Position numbers and translations under genes: made by a program. A stretch of 64,000 bases of DNA from Phoronis australis (lineage: Eukaryota > Phoronida > Phoronidae): contig NMRA01000062.1 in assembly GCA_002633005.1 (NCBI GenBank), forward strand, positions 479,981 through 543,980. Direction: 5' to 3'. A model generated the notes under the pieces. That model was not told the DNA's origin, made no database searches, and saw only the letters and a list, made by a program, of their open reading frames with translations. This document shows, piece by piece, positions 1 to 14,964 of the stretch (the first letter of the stretch is position 1; each line of letters opens with the position of its first letter).

Positions 1-1280
1 AAATACCTTAAGAACGTTCCAAATTTAAACCAATCAGTGACGACCTAACATACATGTACACGACTGTTGCTGGGCAGCTCGTTCTTGCACAATCGATGAC
101 ATGGCAGCAGCGATTTGATCCGCCATGATTCAGCGCTCGTATCGTAGACATGAAACCCGCCAGTAAATAAGTATTTACATGAGCGCGCGCGGTCTTGGAT
201 TGTAAAACCCAAAGTCACTGGCTAAGAGTTTAAATTACTAGCGTAATTTTACGTCGTAAAGAATTAAATTACGCTCGAATTTTACGGCGTAATTAACGGC
301 GTAAGTAACGGCGTAATGTACACAATTACGCTCGTATTTTTCCGACGACACTTTCCCCCCAACGGCTCATCATATCTAATGCATAAGCCGTTCTTATAAA
401 TGTTATAGCGAGTCTTTGTTAGTTCGACCAGTTGACTTCTGACAATATCCGCACAACGGTTATCCGACCAGTTTAATCGGCAGAAAATGACAAAAATCCG
501 ATGGTTAACTGCGAAATAGCCACATGCAAGGCGTGGTTTCTTCAATTAACAGACCTTTCAATTGAGTGCAGAAAGCGGTAGGAGTAATGGAAAAAGGTCG
601 AATTTAGGTGAACACCGCAGCCGCTTCATCGCTCTTATATGTAATTCAAGCACATTTGTCTCCATTCGTGATTTCGTCATACTTGTTTCGGGGGGGGTCT
701 TGCTTATTTCTCTGCAACCGATCCACCGATATCCAAATTTTTTTGTAAACCAGTCACCAAAGGCGAAAAAAACAACCGTAGACCATATTTTCATTTCAAG
801 TTTTCTAGTTATTTATCGCCTTTAAAGTATCCAACACTTAGCTCTGTTTTAAAATGCCAATTAAAAGTTTAAGGTGCAGGAAAACGAAACTGAAGACAAA
901 CGTTCGTTGTTTCTTCATGCAGCATGTATAATTAGAATAATTAAACAATTAATTCTCGTCAAAAATGAAAAAAGTTAGACTTTATAGCACTTTTTCAAAA
1001 AATGAATCATTTCTAATGTTTCAAAGATTGTAAAGTTTAATGATCTACACTATAAAATGGTTACTGAAAAGTATGTGACAATCTCGTTGATTGAAACTCT
1101 AGGGAACTGTAAAAAACACAAAATGGATCTCAAGTCCTCAAAATAGTTTCTTCGCTACCCAAATCGCTTTCTACCGAAATTTGATGTCAAGAACACGACC
1201 ACTCCGTCAGAAATTGATGAAGGCTACGATAAACAAAGGCCTGTTATCCTAAGTGTGCTCTTTGAAATACAGTAAGCAGT
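1..1280. other. no gene recognised
   Basis: AT-rich sequence. Apart from the short-repeat array at 235-340 nothing is recognised; small open frames at 282-825 overlap on opposite strands and show no motif. Confidence 0.5.
235..340. repeat. AT-rich array of ACGGCGTAA and GCGTAATTTTACG units
   Basis: Short repeats GCGTAATTTTACG, AATTACGCTCG and three ACGGCGTAA blocks in direct and inverted order. The vocabulary resembles the middle of the fold-back element at 41105-41400, but the terminal TTGTCGTTGG is absent. It may be an internal fragment of a related element. Confidence 0.4.
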
Positions 1281-1519
1281 CCATGCTCGCACCCGGGGGG
1301 AGGTTCATTTGAGCCCCCCAGTTGGCGGAGTGGGCAAAAAGGTCAGCCTGTGAGAAACAAAAAGTCCGAGAAAATGAGACAAAAGTCCCCTAAACAAGCA
1401 CAAACGTGCAATTCACAGTGGTGCCCCCGTTTTTTTAGTCCGCCCGCTTTTTGTTACCAAAAAGTCCACAACTCAGGGATTCGAGCTCCCCACATTGAAG
1501 GCTGGGTGCGCGCATGCAG
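1281..1519 (-). mobile_element. MITE family B, copy 1
   Basis: About 240 bp with inverted ends of the type GCATGCGCGCACCCAGCC. Shares the blocks CGAGCTCCCC (reverse of GGGGCTCGAA), GGGCAAAAAGG and GAGTGGGC with the copies at 35.2 and 36.3 kb. Confidence 0.65.
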
Positions 1520-1732
1520 TCTGGCTACAAAAGTGCAAGCGAAATAGCCAAAGCAGCTCCAGCAAAAGTGACACTTGTAACCCAGCACTTAACGCTATAA
1601 AATTCGGCAGGTCATCTACGGCCCGGTCAAAATCTCTAGTTGCATTTGTAAAATTCAAGTCGCCCTTACAAATTCCAGCTCGCGATGTATTGCGGACTAG
1701 AAAAAAGGTTTGTCGAGAGTTTACATCCGCAT

Positions 1733-1738
1733 TTTATT
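1733..1738 (-). terminator. candidate polyadenylation signal of the VWA7-like gene
   Basis: AATAAA on the minus strand about 510 nt after the TAA stop at 2251. Position and motif fit a poly(A) signal, but a chance match in AT-rich DNA is possible. Confidence 0.25.
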
Positions 1739-2250
1739 TGGCGACTGCAAGTTATCTGGTTCTGTCAGGGTATTTTTAAAATAATGAAAGTCGTACGAAC
1801 TGCCTCTAGGTTGCCGTTTATAGAGGAAGGTGTAAAAACTCCATCGGTTTGCACGAGTTGGAATTACAAGTCTTACACGTTTCCGTGTGCAAATGCGAGT
1901 TGGTCAAAATCTGAACTCGTATTTCCAAATTTCAAGTAACAAATGCGAGGTGCAGCTCGTTGTAGGTGGTAGGTCCTAGCTTCAGTCTGTTCCTCCAGTG
2001 ACCATGCCATGGGGTGGACAACTTCAATTTTCTCGTGTGGCTACACATAGTTTCAAGCATTTGATGTTTCGAGTCTCCGCATTTTAAGATACACATTTTA
2101 ACAATATTTATCAAGACGTGAAGCTGTAGGCTACCTCTTTAGCCAATCGCAAGCTCAGAAATCGAAAAGGTTCACAATGTCACATACAAACTCAGTCTCA
2201 CGTTATTACGAGCAAAGTTCTGAGGACACCTTGAAATTGGTTTCCCCAAA

Positions 2251-2496
2251 TTACACACGTTGCTCTCCCGTTGTAAGTCTTTCTCCGGTTATCGTGTCAA
2301 CTTTGTTTCTGCTTTCCACCACATCAGTTATTTTTCTTCGTGAATTCTTTTGTTTTAAGAGACAAACAGCAACCGGCACCGTCACCCCCACGATGGCTGC
2401 ACACCCGAGCACCGAACCTCCGATAATGGCGGCCGTAATGATGAAGTCACGCGTCGCAGTGTGTAAATCACCCGCAGAATTTTTCCTTGTGGTTTT
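2251..2496 (-). CDS. VWA7-like gene last exon, transmembrane helix and tail
   Basis: Acceptor TTATTTTGTATTTTTACAG, phase 0; TAA stop at 2253-2251. After a short hydrophilic start (KTTRKNSAGDLHTATRD) comes a hydrophobic segment of about 26 residues rich in Ile, Ala, Gly and Val (starting FIITAAIIGGSVLG). A basic stop-transfer KQKNSRRK and a charged tail ending TTGEQRV follow. This defines a type I membrane anchor. The exon has no ATG, so ATG-based ORF calling cannot see it. Confidence 0.85.
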   Translation of the reverse strand, partial: KTTRKNSAGDLHTATRDFIITAAIIGGSVLGCAAIVGVTVPVAVCLLKQKNSRRKITDVVESRNKVDTITGERLTTGEQRV

Positions 2497-5400
2497 CTGT
2501 AAAAATACAAAATAAATGAGAAAAGGAAATTAAAGTTCAAGTGTCATAACATAAGATAACTAGAGAGAACAGTTCAGCGGCTCTTGAAATGATAACAAGT
2601 CCGACTTTCTCCAATCCAATTCTCAGAAGCAACATAATTTTCTATAACCCTCGACAACCCTCAAAAGTTTAGAGCAAAATTTAAAACTCCTTATAGAGTG
2701 TTTCGTCATTAGTAAGCGGAAGTGCGACATGTTGGAGGACAAGCAATGGCGGTGGTCAGTCGAGTTATCGTGGGTTGTTTAGCTGGTGGTGATCGCCTTA
2801 CGTACGACAACTATTGACATTTATCGGAGGCATAGACCCCCATAAAATTCCGACATCGGAAAGAAAAAATCGTGACGGGGTAACTTAGAGACAGGGGAAC
2901 AAACGAACGGGGGAACATATTGTTTCTGCATCGGTGATATTGCAGTGTTGAGCGTTCAAGTTTTAAAATGTTTAAAGCACATGATAAGTTTATTTGTGAA
3001 ATAAAACTCACATTAATAGATACAGAAAGACGCGGTTTCCTAATTTCAAAAGTTTGCACGCAATTCAACTACATGTTCATATTTGTACCTCATGGGACGA
3101 CGTTTGCTTTCGACCTTGAGTTCAAAATAGACGCCACGCAAAATGGACAATGGATAGGCCCAATGAAGGGTGGTAAAGGTTACATGAAAATAAGGTCAAA
3201 TTTCTGGAATCCCGGCAAAGAATTTTTATTTGTTCGTCAAGTGTTATTTGTAACATTTTAACTAAAATCGGAAAAATTTACATCAAAACCGAAAATAAAA
3301 ACTCATTGTCCGGTTTTGAGACCTCAACTACTCCCCATAAATAATGAACCAACCGATAAACAAATGTAACCAAAGAGTTGTGAGCGTAAAAGAAGTTTGA
3401 AGCTTTTGAAGTGTGTGGATTTTCCAACTGCATGGGCAATTCACAGTGAAATGATTAGAATATTCCTTATAGTTTTAGCACAAAAACCTGAAAAATGCAC
3501 ATCGTTGCTTTTATCGAAATGTATCATAGCTAATCTTCACAAATTACGAAGTAGCCGGTTGAACTTGTCTTTCAATTTACCAAATGTCGCCATGTTGTCG
3601 GTTCCAGAATTATGAGCTCTTGATCACTCAATACTATGTACTGTAACATCTACGTGACTACATTCTAGTGAAAAATGTTGAATCGTACAGAATAGTAGGT
3701 AAATATGTGTCTCACTAAATTTCTTTGTAAACTATTGGTGAAAATAACTTGCAAACAATTTTAAACTCGTAACTTATGTGGCTGTCGTCCAAGCTGGCCG
3801 ACTCGATACAGTGAAACAATTAGCCCAAATGTCTCCACAAAAGTTGCAATAACTTTGTACTGCTTAACTCGATTTTGATATTTTAAATTTTTGTTGTATG
3901 GGATGCATTATCATTCCGATGATATTGAAAATTTTCTTCCAAACGATAAAAGGCGGTTTGACCGCCCTATTCAGAGACATCTCTTCGTCTTTTCCTCACG
4001 ATGGCCAATAATTATTGGAAGACGATAGAATGACGTAACATCTCTACTCGAGCAGCCAACAACTGAACAAAAATTCGCCATGATTATACTGAGTAAATTC
4101 TGCCGAGAATTCAATTAAAAAATGTGTCTCCTTCACGACACCACCGTCCTCCAACATGGCGGATGACCTAACTGATGACGTCATAAACATCCTACAGTCT
4201 GCTAAACGAGTAAGGGTTACAGAACCGTAGAGAAAATTCACCCAGCAAGAACTATAATAACCTATTCATAACACAGAGAGTACGAGTTTCCCATTTGAAT
4301 CCTGCTTCTGTCACCCAAATGGGACGCCAGGTGACAGGACGAGAATTGGTTCAAATCACCACAACAGGGCTTAGTATCAATCGTGGGGGATTCATTCGTT
4401 GATGTTTAGGCTTTTCGTTTAGGGGACGATAATGGAGGCTGTGATCAGCACAACAGAAATGTGGCGGTACGTGTTTACAAGTCTTGCACGTGCTCTCTCA
4501 GGGTAACCCACATTTGCGTACCATTAGGGAAGGTTGCGTTTGTGTTAATTAGTGTTTACCGCAAATATGCAAACTGAAAATGATCACGTCAACAATAACA
4601 AAACGTACGATCGTTGGAGGAGTTTCTACGAAAATTGCCTAGCACGAACGTTTCAATGTTCAAATTAGCACAATCCATCAAAACAAGAACTCAAACATTT
4701 TCAAAGGTTCACGGTGAATTATATGTCGAGAACTCTGCAAACAATAGTTATGTTTTCGTCATTTTATTGACCTCTTTATTCGGTGTTGACAGTTCACGGC
4801 CAATTGTTGTTGACGATCGTCTTGATAACGTCATTGTTGTTGTTTCTATTTCTGATGTCGTCGCAATCACTGTTCTTGGCGGTGCGGTTGTTGACGCTGG
4901 GGCGATTGTTGATGGTGGAACAGGAAACTCGGTTTGACACTGTCCAAGGTTGCCCGCCATGTCAGCAACGTTGACTTTAACAAAGGGCTCACAGCAAGTC
5001 GAACTGGATCATTTCGTTGATATAAAACAGTGAACAACAAAATATAAAATAATAGAAGATGCACGTTTACCAAGAAACAAAACAAAAGAAATAACAGCAA
5101 GGGTGCAAGATTCCTGGAAGAAAATTTGTTTTATTTTAGGTGATGAAATGCTGACGGTAGCACAATAAATTAAATAAAAGAAAAACGATATTTAAAACGG
5201 TTGAGCTGTGTAACTACAATCTCTCTACTCTGCGCGTCACACTGTTTCAATATAAATTGCCAAGCAAGGGTAGAGAAGCTACTGGCTATAAACACATGAC
5301 AAACACATTAGACTCAGGGCAGACGGAGAGCTACACTTCTCAAATGCAAGTGAGATCCCATCTACGCCAAAATGAAACGTGAGCATTTTGAGTCGCGTGA

Positions 5401-8400
5401 CAGAGGAGCGAATGTTGTGCATGTTTGTTTTATTTTCGCGTCTTAAAATCACCACAGTTTGCTAGCAAGGTGAGTTTTGGCGTATTACCTCCAGTATTCA
5501 GTTGAAATTTTTTCTGGCATCAACTGACAACAACTATTCTCTCTTGCACGCTCATTTTAGCCTTGTGCGTGTGCTGCATATACACTAATTATTTACCACA
5601 AACTCAGTTTACAGGCCAGTGAGCAGTTTTACTCGTAACACGCGTCGTGCTACACTGTACGCGCTAAGCTATTGTCCATATTAGGCAGCCAACTAAGCTT
5701 GTAGATCTGCGTCTGCACCTGCCCTTTACATAAGTTTTTCAAATGCCGTGATGTCCTAACACTTACTGACAATTAATGTCCGTAAACGTTCGTCTGGTCA
5801 CTTACAGAAATTCTGAGCAAATTTCTTTTTGGTGCTCTTGGTAGCGATCAGGTACCCAATTGCAATGGGATGCGTTTCATTACAAGTGTATAACAGCATT
5901 TCACCTGCACTCACCTACCTTACAAACGCTGCCACTGTCACACCTTTTGAACCAATACCTCTTGTGAAATTACCATGTGTAAAGTTCCCATTTCTCGAGA
6001 CGGTTGATGTAACTGTGTTGAGACCAAAACCATCGTCTCGAACTTGCATCTCCATTGACCACACGAAATTTTGACAACAACACGAGTCCTGCTGTTCAAC
6101 TGAGCACGGGTTTTTTACCTTCGTCACGTTACATGTTGGGGGGACAGTGTCAACTTTCTACAATGCAAAATATACATTTGCACAGACAATACTGCTAAAC
6201 CACGTATAACCAAAATTGGATATTAAAATAGAATAGTGCTTAGTTACATAAAGACAAACCCATTGAGGCACTTTTCTGTTTTACATAATACCAAACACTC
6301 AATGATGTGTGTTACTTTTACCGTCGTTCATCTCGCTCAACTTAACACCAATAAACAAGATGGTAACTCAACAAAGCAGAATGTTGCATAAAAGCAAACA
6401 TCCCACACCCGCTGGTTCCCTGCGTGCAGAGATCACGCGCAGGTATGATTCAGTAGCACGCGCTTTATCACTGGTTGATGTAACCTCGGCAATCATTGGT
6501 TAGCTTTACAAAAAAGTGAGAAAATGGCGGACTATGAACGATTTTTAGCCTTGTCATTCAAATGGCGTAGCAGCAACTATTACGTTTCTGCTGTAATGTT
6601 TAATAGCCGCGTGCTTGAGGCACATACATGTACAATATTCACACATCTGGCCGATTTAACTGGTGTGTTATTCATACTGTATGAATACAGGAGATGCACT
6701 CCGAAAAGGCCCTACCACAATTTTCTGGAATTCACATTTCTTGAACATGAATTTTAAACACCGTTTGGTCTGTACAACAGACCAAATTTACACTTCCTCC
6801 ATCAGTCCTGCCAGTTTGTTTGCGTAAAGCGCTACCTGTTGAGAATTCGACCACCCAATCAGAAACGCTGGTGTAAAAAAAATTCCCGAGGAAAATTAAA
6901 TGATACCTGCGTGCTGGCTACCACCTAGCGGCACGCAGGGAACCAGGGAGACATCCAACATAGATCTCTTTTATGTGCTGAAACCACAGATGAGACTTCT
7001 GTTCGCTTAACCTAATCTCACATTCAGCTGCGCAAGACGGGCCAAGTTGAAAAGGGTGGAAGGCAGTAACCAAGGATATTTTAAGACGTTAACGTTTTGC
7101 ACGAGTCGTTTGAACATCTGTCTGCGCCATTTTGATCGCAAAGAATTCCACGGCTCTAAATCTTCGTTGACTTCACACGAAAATTGTAGAGTGTGCAACA
7201 AGACTCGCCATCTAGTGGCATAGCTTATAACAATGTTACGCCTTAATCATGGCGAATGGTTGTTAGTGTTAGAACAAACACTCCACCTTATACAGCAGAT
7301 AACGTCTTAGTGTGTTTTAACATTATCATTTTTATTTGAGATGTACTCTCGTCCAATACTCACTCTCACAATCTTCTGGTTAACCGTTAGGCGCCGAATC
7401 TGATACTGTGAACCTTTTCCTCCGCCAGCCTCTTTCGCTGTTACTGTGATGGTACTGAAACGCAAGTACAGCAATTTCAGTGCCGAACCATTCTGCATCT
7501 TGATGGCAATGTGGGGACTTAAACGCCTTCACAAACAACCACAATGTCTTACTCAAACCTATCAAAAATTTTTAAGCCCCATTGTACAGAATTTAGTTGA
7601 CTCACAGTTAACGTGTTTTCAACTGTTTCAAATTAATGGCGATCCCAGTGTGTGAAAGGAAGTGACAATTTGTTTCAGTGGTTGACAGGAGGCTCAACAG
7701 TTGACTTGTCATGGCGTCCATTTTTTGGACCGAGCGTGGTATCAAGCAAAAACGACGAACTGTGCGTTCTTTCCAATTCAAGAAACGACTTTATCCGTTG
7801 AAAGTTGAGACCAGTTTTATTTCACTAATGTCTGTTTTTTTAAGGAAAGTAACATTATGTGTAATAAATCAACAATTATCACTTTTGATTGGTGGTTAAT
7901 TACAATATTCTATTGGTCGAACAATTGAAAGAAATCCAGACGGGTTGTTGACGCTTATCGGTCTCATCTGCCTTGAACCGGACTACGCAACATTTGTTAC
8001 AACTGCCACAGGAGGCGTCGGAGTGCAACATGATTGTTAAAGTTATTCATGTTACACATGGATTTGTTACAAGAGATAAAGGACGTGCTACGTGCGTTTT
8101 ACTTCTTGTGTTCCCGGCCGCAAACGTGTTACAATATGCCACGGAAAGTACCCCAAAGGTCGCATTTGCTACACAATGACTGGCGATGATTACGAAGTTT
8201 ATCTATTTGGCTAGGGTATGGAGAAACAACTGAATCACCCGCTCGGACCATTGATCCTCAGGTGAACAAACACTTTGCATACAAACCGCAAAATCAATCA
8301 TCGAAATAAAATTCAGGTGTGCGTTTCGATCATCAAATTACATGTTTAAACCCCGTGAAAATATTCAATTCTCAGCGAGGTTCCTGGCCTGGCAAGCTCT

Positions 8401-11400
8401 TTGCTCTTGCGTAAGGTGTTGTGGTTCGTACGTGCTATTCAATGGTTTATTAATAAGATCATATTTTAATGATTTTGGCATGTAGTCGAACTTGGTGACA
8501 TGCCTTCTTTGAAGCCCACGTGTTGTCCTATTTTTAAGTGGAACTTGCAGGCTAATTCCTTATCTCTGTGATTGCTTGAGCAAATTAGTTAGAAACACAA
8601 CATATAGCGACGATGGGAATATGAAGTAGGTTAAAAATTGCTATATGTTTTTAAGAACTTGTTTCGTGGCGAAAATGTTCCGCCGCAGATCACCGAACCG
8701 TGTCCAGTAAGTGTCGTGACTTGGTGCTGGGAAATAACACTGCATGATGCAGGTTTATGTGAGCCCGCAAGGTACGTCATTAGGGCAAAGGTCACCTATT
8801 TGCAGATTTTTTTTGTTTTCACATTTACATGTTGTCAGTGAACCCACCTGCACTTTGTTTGGCGTAGATTATGGTAAAATAGCATCGTCGTTTAGTTCCT
8901 GCTATACATTAGCGTATTTAGTAACATGCAAATAAATCTTTAAGATTATGTGTGACTTTATAGACTAGCCTTGACTGTATTTAGCCAAATGTCTACAAAA
9001 CTATAGACTTTAATTCAGTAAAGGTATATATTTTCGGAAAGCTGAAAGCCTGTAGCATGTGATGATTGAGTTGATACCAATTTACTAGTAAATGAGTGAC
9101 GTTTATGACCGTGTCATTTCCGCATAACAACAAAAACGAAAAGGTTCATCCCTGGCAAAATAACGGTATCGATAACATACCAAAATGCGCTTGATACAAT
9201 TATTAAAGACGAAATCTCAAAAACCCTGCTAAAGTTTACTATTGTTGATAGCACACCATGCCAAGTGTTACATCTCTATGCATTTCCTAATCAGTGATAC
9301 AAAGAAATAGTTTCGCATGAATCCCGTCAGGTATTTGTGAGATATGATGTTCCGATATTCGCCTAATTTGGACATTTTCAGTGTCCTATATAAAAGGGAT
9401 TCAATGAACGAATCTCTCGATGGCTTTTCATTTTGATTAGTTAATGAAAATTTACCAGGCAGCGTTCTGAGAAGTGCAGTATTCTAATCCCTGAGATGTT
9501 TTTGTTCTACAGGCATTCTTTTTTAGTTTAAATTGTAATGTACTCTATGGGCAAATTTGTACAGATTTCACGTGATATATGAAGACATAATGACGTTCTA
9601 CAAACTTGTAATGCTGCTCAAATTAGGTCAATCCAAACCTTGTTTCACCCTTCGTCGTCCCTGCTCTGATAGTAAAGGTGCCGTTTATCCTATCTCCACT
9701 TGATAGAGAAGGATATCTATGTACTACTGGTGCCTGTACAAATCCTTTGTCATCAGAGATGATGACACTGAAGTTTCCCACTCCTCCAAGATTCGTCAAA
9801 ATGTATGGAACGAGAACATACTCATTCACATATAGCTCTGAAAAAATACTTAAATTAGTTGGAAAATTGCGTTCGCTTTTAGAATACTCCTTGTAAAAAG
9901 ATCGTACATAAAACATTGTTAAACATTGTTACTGTATGTCTGACATCCTTGACAGGACGTGGACGTGGACGGAAAAAGAAATTTCATGTTTCAATAAGAA
10001 CCGATAGGGGGCACAGACCCTCACGTAGCGCAAGTCTTTACGGATGTATTTGAGATACGACATTACTTGTAAAACCATAGAATTGTAGAAGAGGAATGGC
10101 AACTTCCATTGAGCCTTGGTCGCGCCTCGCTGGTTTCCTACGTGCCTAGCCAGCCCGCAGGTATCACGCAGTAGTAGGCGCTTTATCACTGGTTGATGTA
10201 GCCTCGACAGTCATTGGTTAGCTTCACAACAACGTGAAAAAATAGCGGACTATAAACGATTATTAGCCTTGTCATACAGGTGGCGTAGCAGCAACTATTT
10301 CGTTTCTGCAGTAATGTGTAATAGCCGCGTTCTTGAAGCACGTACATGTACGATAAACACATATCTGGCCGATTTAACCGGTGTGTTATTCATACTTTAT
10401 GAATACAGGACGGTATCGCAAACAAAAGTAATCGACAGCAGAAAGATGCACTCCGAAAAGGCGCAAGCACAATTTCTGGGATTCACATTTCCTGAACATA
10501 AATTGTAAGCACCGATTTGTCTGTACAACAGATCACACTTACACTTGCACCAGCAGTCATGCCAGTTTGTTTGCTTAAAGCACTGCCTGTTGAGAATTCG
10601 ACCAGCCAATCAGAAACGCCGTTGTAAAAAATACCCGAGGAAAATTAAGTGATAGCTGCGTGCTGGCTACCACCTAGCGGCACACAGGGAACCAGCGAGT
10701 GGTAGCGCAAGCATGGGATTTGTTCACATTCGTTTGTTGGTTCTTGCAATGGATTCTATGACTCAGGGTGGAATGTTTGTTTTGTATAAACAAAGTGAGT
10801 TTAATACTGATATCACCGGAAACTTCTGAACATATCTCATCTACGTTTTGGAATATTTTAACCCAAACATTGTCATACGGAGGATCATCTACTTGCGATT
10901 CCGCGATTTGGGAAGCTGGCCGTGGTTACTACCGCTGCCTACCTGGCAGGCGTAACGTGAAGCTATCAAGACATATCACAAAAATTTCGAAAATTTACAA
11001 TTTCCTTAAATTATATCCAGATGATCAAGAGCCACCTGAGCACCAGTACAGTACCAAGATCATGCGCTAAGGACAAATCATAAAAAATCTTTGTTAAAAC
11101 ACTAGATCACCGGAAAAATGTCACCTTCTTTACTTTCACCAAAACTTTTCGCAACTCCGCCGTTTTTCAACCGTCTCCAGAAATGCACACTCCATTACCT
11201 ATGCATACGTCAGATATCTATTGTTTCCGTTGATTGATAACAAAACCTAACATCAGTGAACAAACCATGATCATAAACAATAATATGCTGGGCGTTTTGA
11301 TTTGCCATATGGCTCAACCCACGTAAAACAAAATTTATGCTGGTAAATTAAGTTAAGACTGTGCTCACGACAAAATTTGAATCATTTGCGAATTATGCTT

Positions 11401-14400
11401 CAATTTTTCATTTTCGTTGCAAGTGCAGTCGTAACTTAATTTACTATGAGTCTACCACGGCGGATTAGCTTTTATCAGTATGAAATTTGTGCTATGAAAG
11501 CTTCATTAGAAAAATTAGTGAAGCTGACATCGTTAAGATTAATAGTGAAACTCTTAGCAGATTTAAAAATTTTCAAATCATGGATATCTTTAAAGGCAAT
11601 TATCTTTCCTGGAAGAAGCATGTTCAGGAAAGCGTTGTTAAAGTTTGTTTATCCATTCAACCATAAACAGATGTCTGCTTGTTTTTCCATGATTACAATT
11701 TTTCTCATTTCCAGCAATCACCAAGAGGCCTTCTTAGAATATGCAGTCAACAATCCGTCTAGAATTACCCACTTAAAGCTATGAAAAGTCATTAAGACCT
11801 GAATTTTACCACGTAATATAGCAAAAAAGGAATATACACTCAAGCATGTGCGCACGCGCGCACTTACACACACATAGACAGACAGACACAGATTATGCGG
11901 GTGTTATGTCTATGTAAAGAAAAAGATATTAAGTAATATCATCTGACAATGCAATGTTATAGGTTGTTACGCTTCTTGCACCATATCAACGAGGTTTTAA
12001 TCGTGCGTGTTCTTATAGGTTTTGAAATATTTTATGAGAGAGCGTGCACTCGTTGTACGCGGAGTTTATTCTGCACTGCATTGTCTTATATTTTATTGTG
12101 TTGTATTTTTCATGCTGCTATATAGTATTGTCTTAATTGTCATTGTCCATCTACGCATGCATTTTTGCGTTGTTTTTGCCACCTATATTGTGTTACGGAA
12201 TTAACGCTTTGCTGGACACTCAATCACGCTTTTCCTCTGTATAAAAATAACAATGTTTTTCTCTCTGATTTGATTGGTGAATTTCGTAGAATACGTGCGG
12301 CCACAAAATGGCACGGTATCTGACCACTCTGGTTCGTTCATGGTTTTCACAGCAATTCACATCTATCTCCTGATCAACTGTTGGCTGCGGACACAAACAC
12401 ACTGTTCAAGGCTAGCAGGTTACACAAACACACTGCAATCAACTTTGAAAAGCAACAAAAACAACTTCAAAACATCTCACCCGCTATAGGCAATACTTGT
12501 AATTTAAACGCTATCGCTTGCTCGTACGATGAAGATAATCGCTCGAAGACATTTCCGCTCTTATCCGTGCCGGTAATTCCAACTTGAAACTCCTGTGAAT
12601 ATAAGAAAATGGAATCGTCCTTGATCAATGATGTCAAAGGAATTTTCTTGTTAGAGTATTGTTATTTGACCAGATCGTTCCCTTTGATTTGAAACAAAGC
12701 AACTTTCATTTGAAAGTGCAAGTTGTACTACAATGAACTTTTAAAAGTTCAGAGACGTGCAATGCCTTTTTCCGGCCGAAAAAAACACCAAGACGTTTGA
12801 AAAACGATTACATCACCAATGAGGTATAAAAATTAAGATATCTCATAACGGGAAATTAAGTTAAGAAAACTTTGTCATTAGTCATAACAGAGTTAAATTT
12901 TTTTCGGCTGACAATCACTAAATTTCACCGCTATCGTGATTCTTTTGAGCCAGAGAAAGGAAATTTTTCAAAACGGGGTTAATTTTGGCGCATGCTAACA
13001 ACGTTAGAAAGTAGCGTGTGAGAATATTCAAGTATCACTGAATTGTAGCGGCTGATATAGGAGACTCGCACACTTAAAGACAAAGATACGCTTTCATTCA
13101 CACCCAATAACAAATGCTAAAGAAAAATACTATCTCCTTGGAGATCCTACATGTAAGCTTGTAAAAAACGCTAACAAACTCTTACGGTCTGTGAAGCCCG
13201 GGACGTAAATTCCATACGTCATTTTCAGAAAACCCCGAAAATATTGCCTGGTACACACATGTATTTGATTGTAGTGAATAAACGTATGGATGCATAACTA
13301 GTGTAGCTGCCTACTCCTTTAGTAAGAACTTGTGAGCATACTTCTCAATCACGTACCACAAACGGAGTCATTTGTTTAATTAAAGGGTTGGCAAGTATGT
13401 AATCATTTAGTACACATTTTCTTTGAAGCTGAAGGAAAGTTTAGAATGCAATGTTTTTTAACAAATACTTGTTTAAAATACACTCGTAACATTGTAAAGG
13501 CCAATGGAGTAACATTAAACCAAAGGAAAATTGTCAAGTCTAGATGTGTCTAGGGTGGGTTGCGTGGAGCAAGATTCGTGCGAGTTTGGCCTAAAAATGA
13601 TGTGTTTCTGGAGCTTGAATTTTGAGTCTTTACTAGGCGTAAACTAGCTAAATGCCGTCCTTGAAATAATTGGTTGCAAAAGTTGTAACTTTGAATCTTG
13701 GGAGCAAATTTACAGTTTGTATTTCCACTACAAGTCATCTCTAAAGTATTGCGTTACGTAACGAAGCCCGGATTTTATCATGAGAAAAACTACCTGTGTC
13801 GGCAGCCTAAGCTCTGCACGAAATAGATTGGCCGTTCTGCCACTCCCGCGGATTACAGTCGTGTTTGTGCTGGGTATAAGAAAGCCGTCTTTATCGTAAA
13901 GTGACAACGTTTCCACAGTATCTACGTGTTCCACACCGGTCACGTCCACGATCAGAGTTGAGTTGACTCCTAGGGGAATGACAAGGATGCAGTGAGAAAG
14001 TAAATTTTGGATAAAATTGCGCAATATAGCACAGTTGCTGCTTCGGGTGTCTGAAACACAAAAACGATGCAAAGTGGGAACGCTTAAGCGTTCCAGTTGA
14101 CGTCATCAACATAAATATAACAAGACTACGACTACAGCGTAAAGATTAACCTGAAAAGTACTCATTTTACAATGGTTACGATGCAGGCACGCTTATCCAT
14201 TTAATGCTCGGTAACAACTAATCTTTCTGGACTGTCTACATCTAGGAAGGTATTCTTAAAACGCGGGTTAAAGTAAGGGTTCCATATCCAAGAAGAGTTA
14301 ACGGCAGCGGTAAGAGTCATACATATATTGTTAAGCAAACTCACAGATACTGAGATTTTCTTCTTTCCCAAGTAACAAAAATTTGCCCTTCTCCAAACGA

Positions 14401-14898
14401 CCGCTGTCTCCAAAACGTCACAATGAGACAATAAAGTTCTGTTCATACTGTGTGCCGCCTGCTCCATTGTCCCTTCTCATTCAACAGCAAAATGGACTAT
14501 AATAAACTCGCTTTCTGTCACCAAGAACCAACTTTAATTTAAATCAATTACCATTATGAAATGGGCTCAAACTGCTCCTTAGTCAAATTGTGTGTGACTT
14601 CTGGGATTAGAAGGGACTGACATGAGTTGTTGCGTGAGACCATGCTCAACAGGACGAATACCCTCGCATTTTCTCGAAGCATTTTCTCGAGTAATTACAA
14701 ATTGCCGGATATTTGCAAGGCAGACCATAACTCACTTCTCATCTGAGTAAGAGTCCGGTTTGGAATACGTTTATAGTCGTAAGTGGTCTAAATCAAAATT
14801 AAGTTTATAATAAAAAATGATTGTTTTAAGTTTTAAGCAAACGAATGATTGTTTACAAGTTTCCGTAAGTGAATGTTTATACCCAACTTGCTTGTTGC

Positions 14899-14964
<66 letters not shown>

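Noticed and set aside
11446-11784. A 112-codon plus-strand frame inside an intron of the VWA7-like gene
   Set aside because: Lys/Leu/Ile-rich with no motif; it fits chance in AT-rich sequence.
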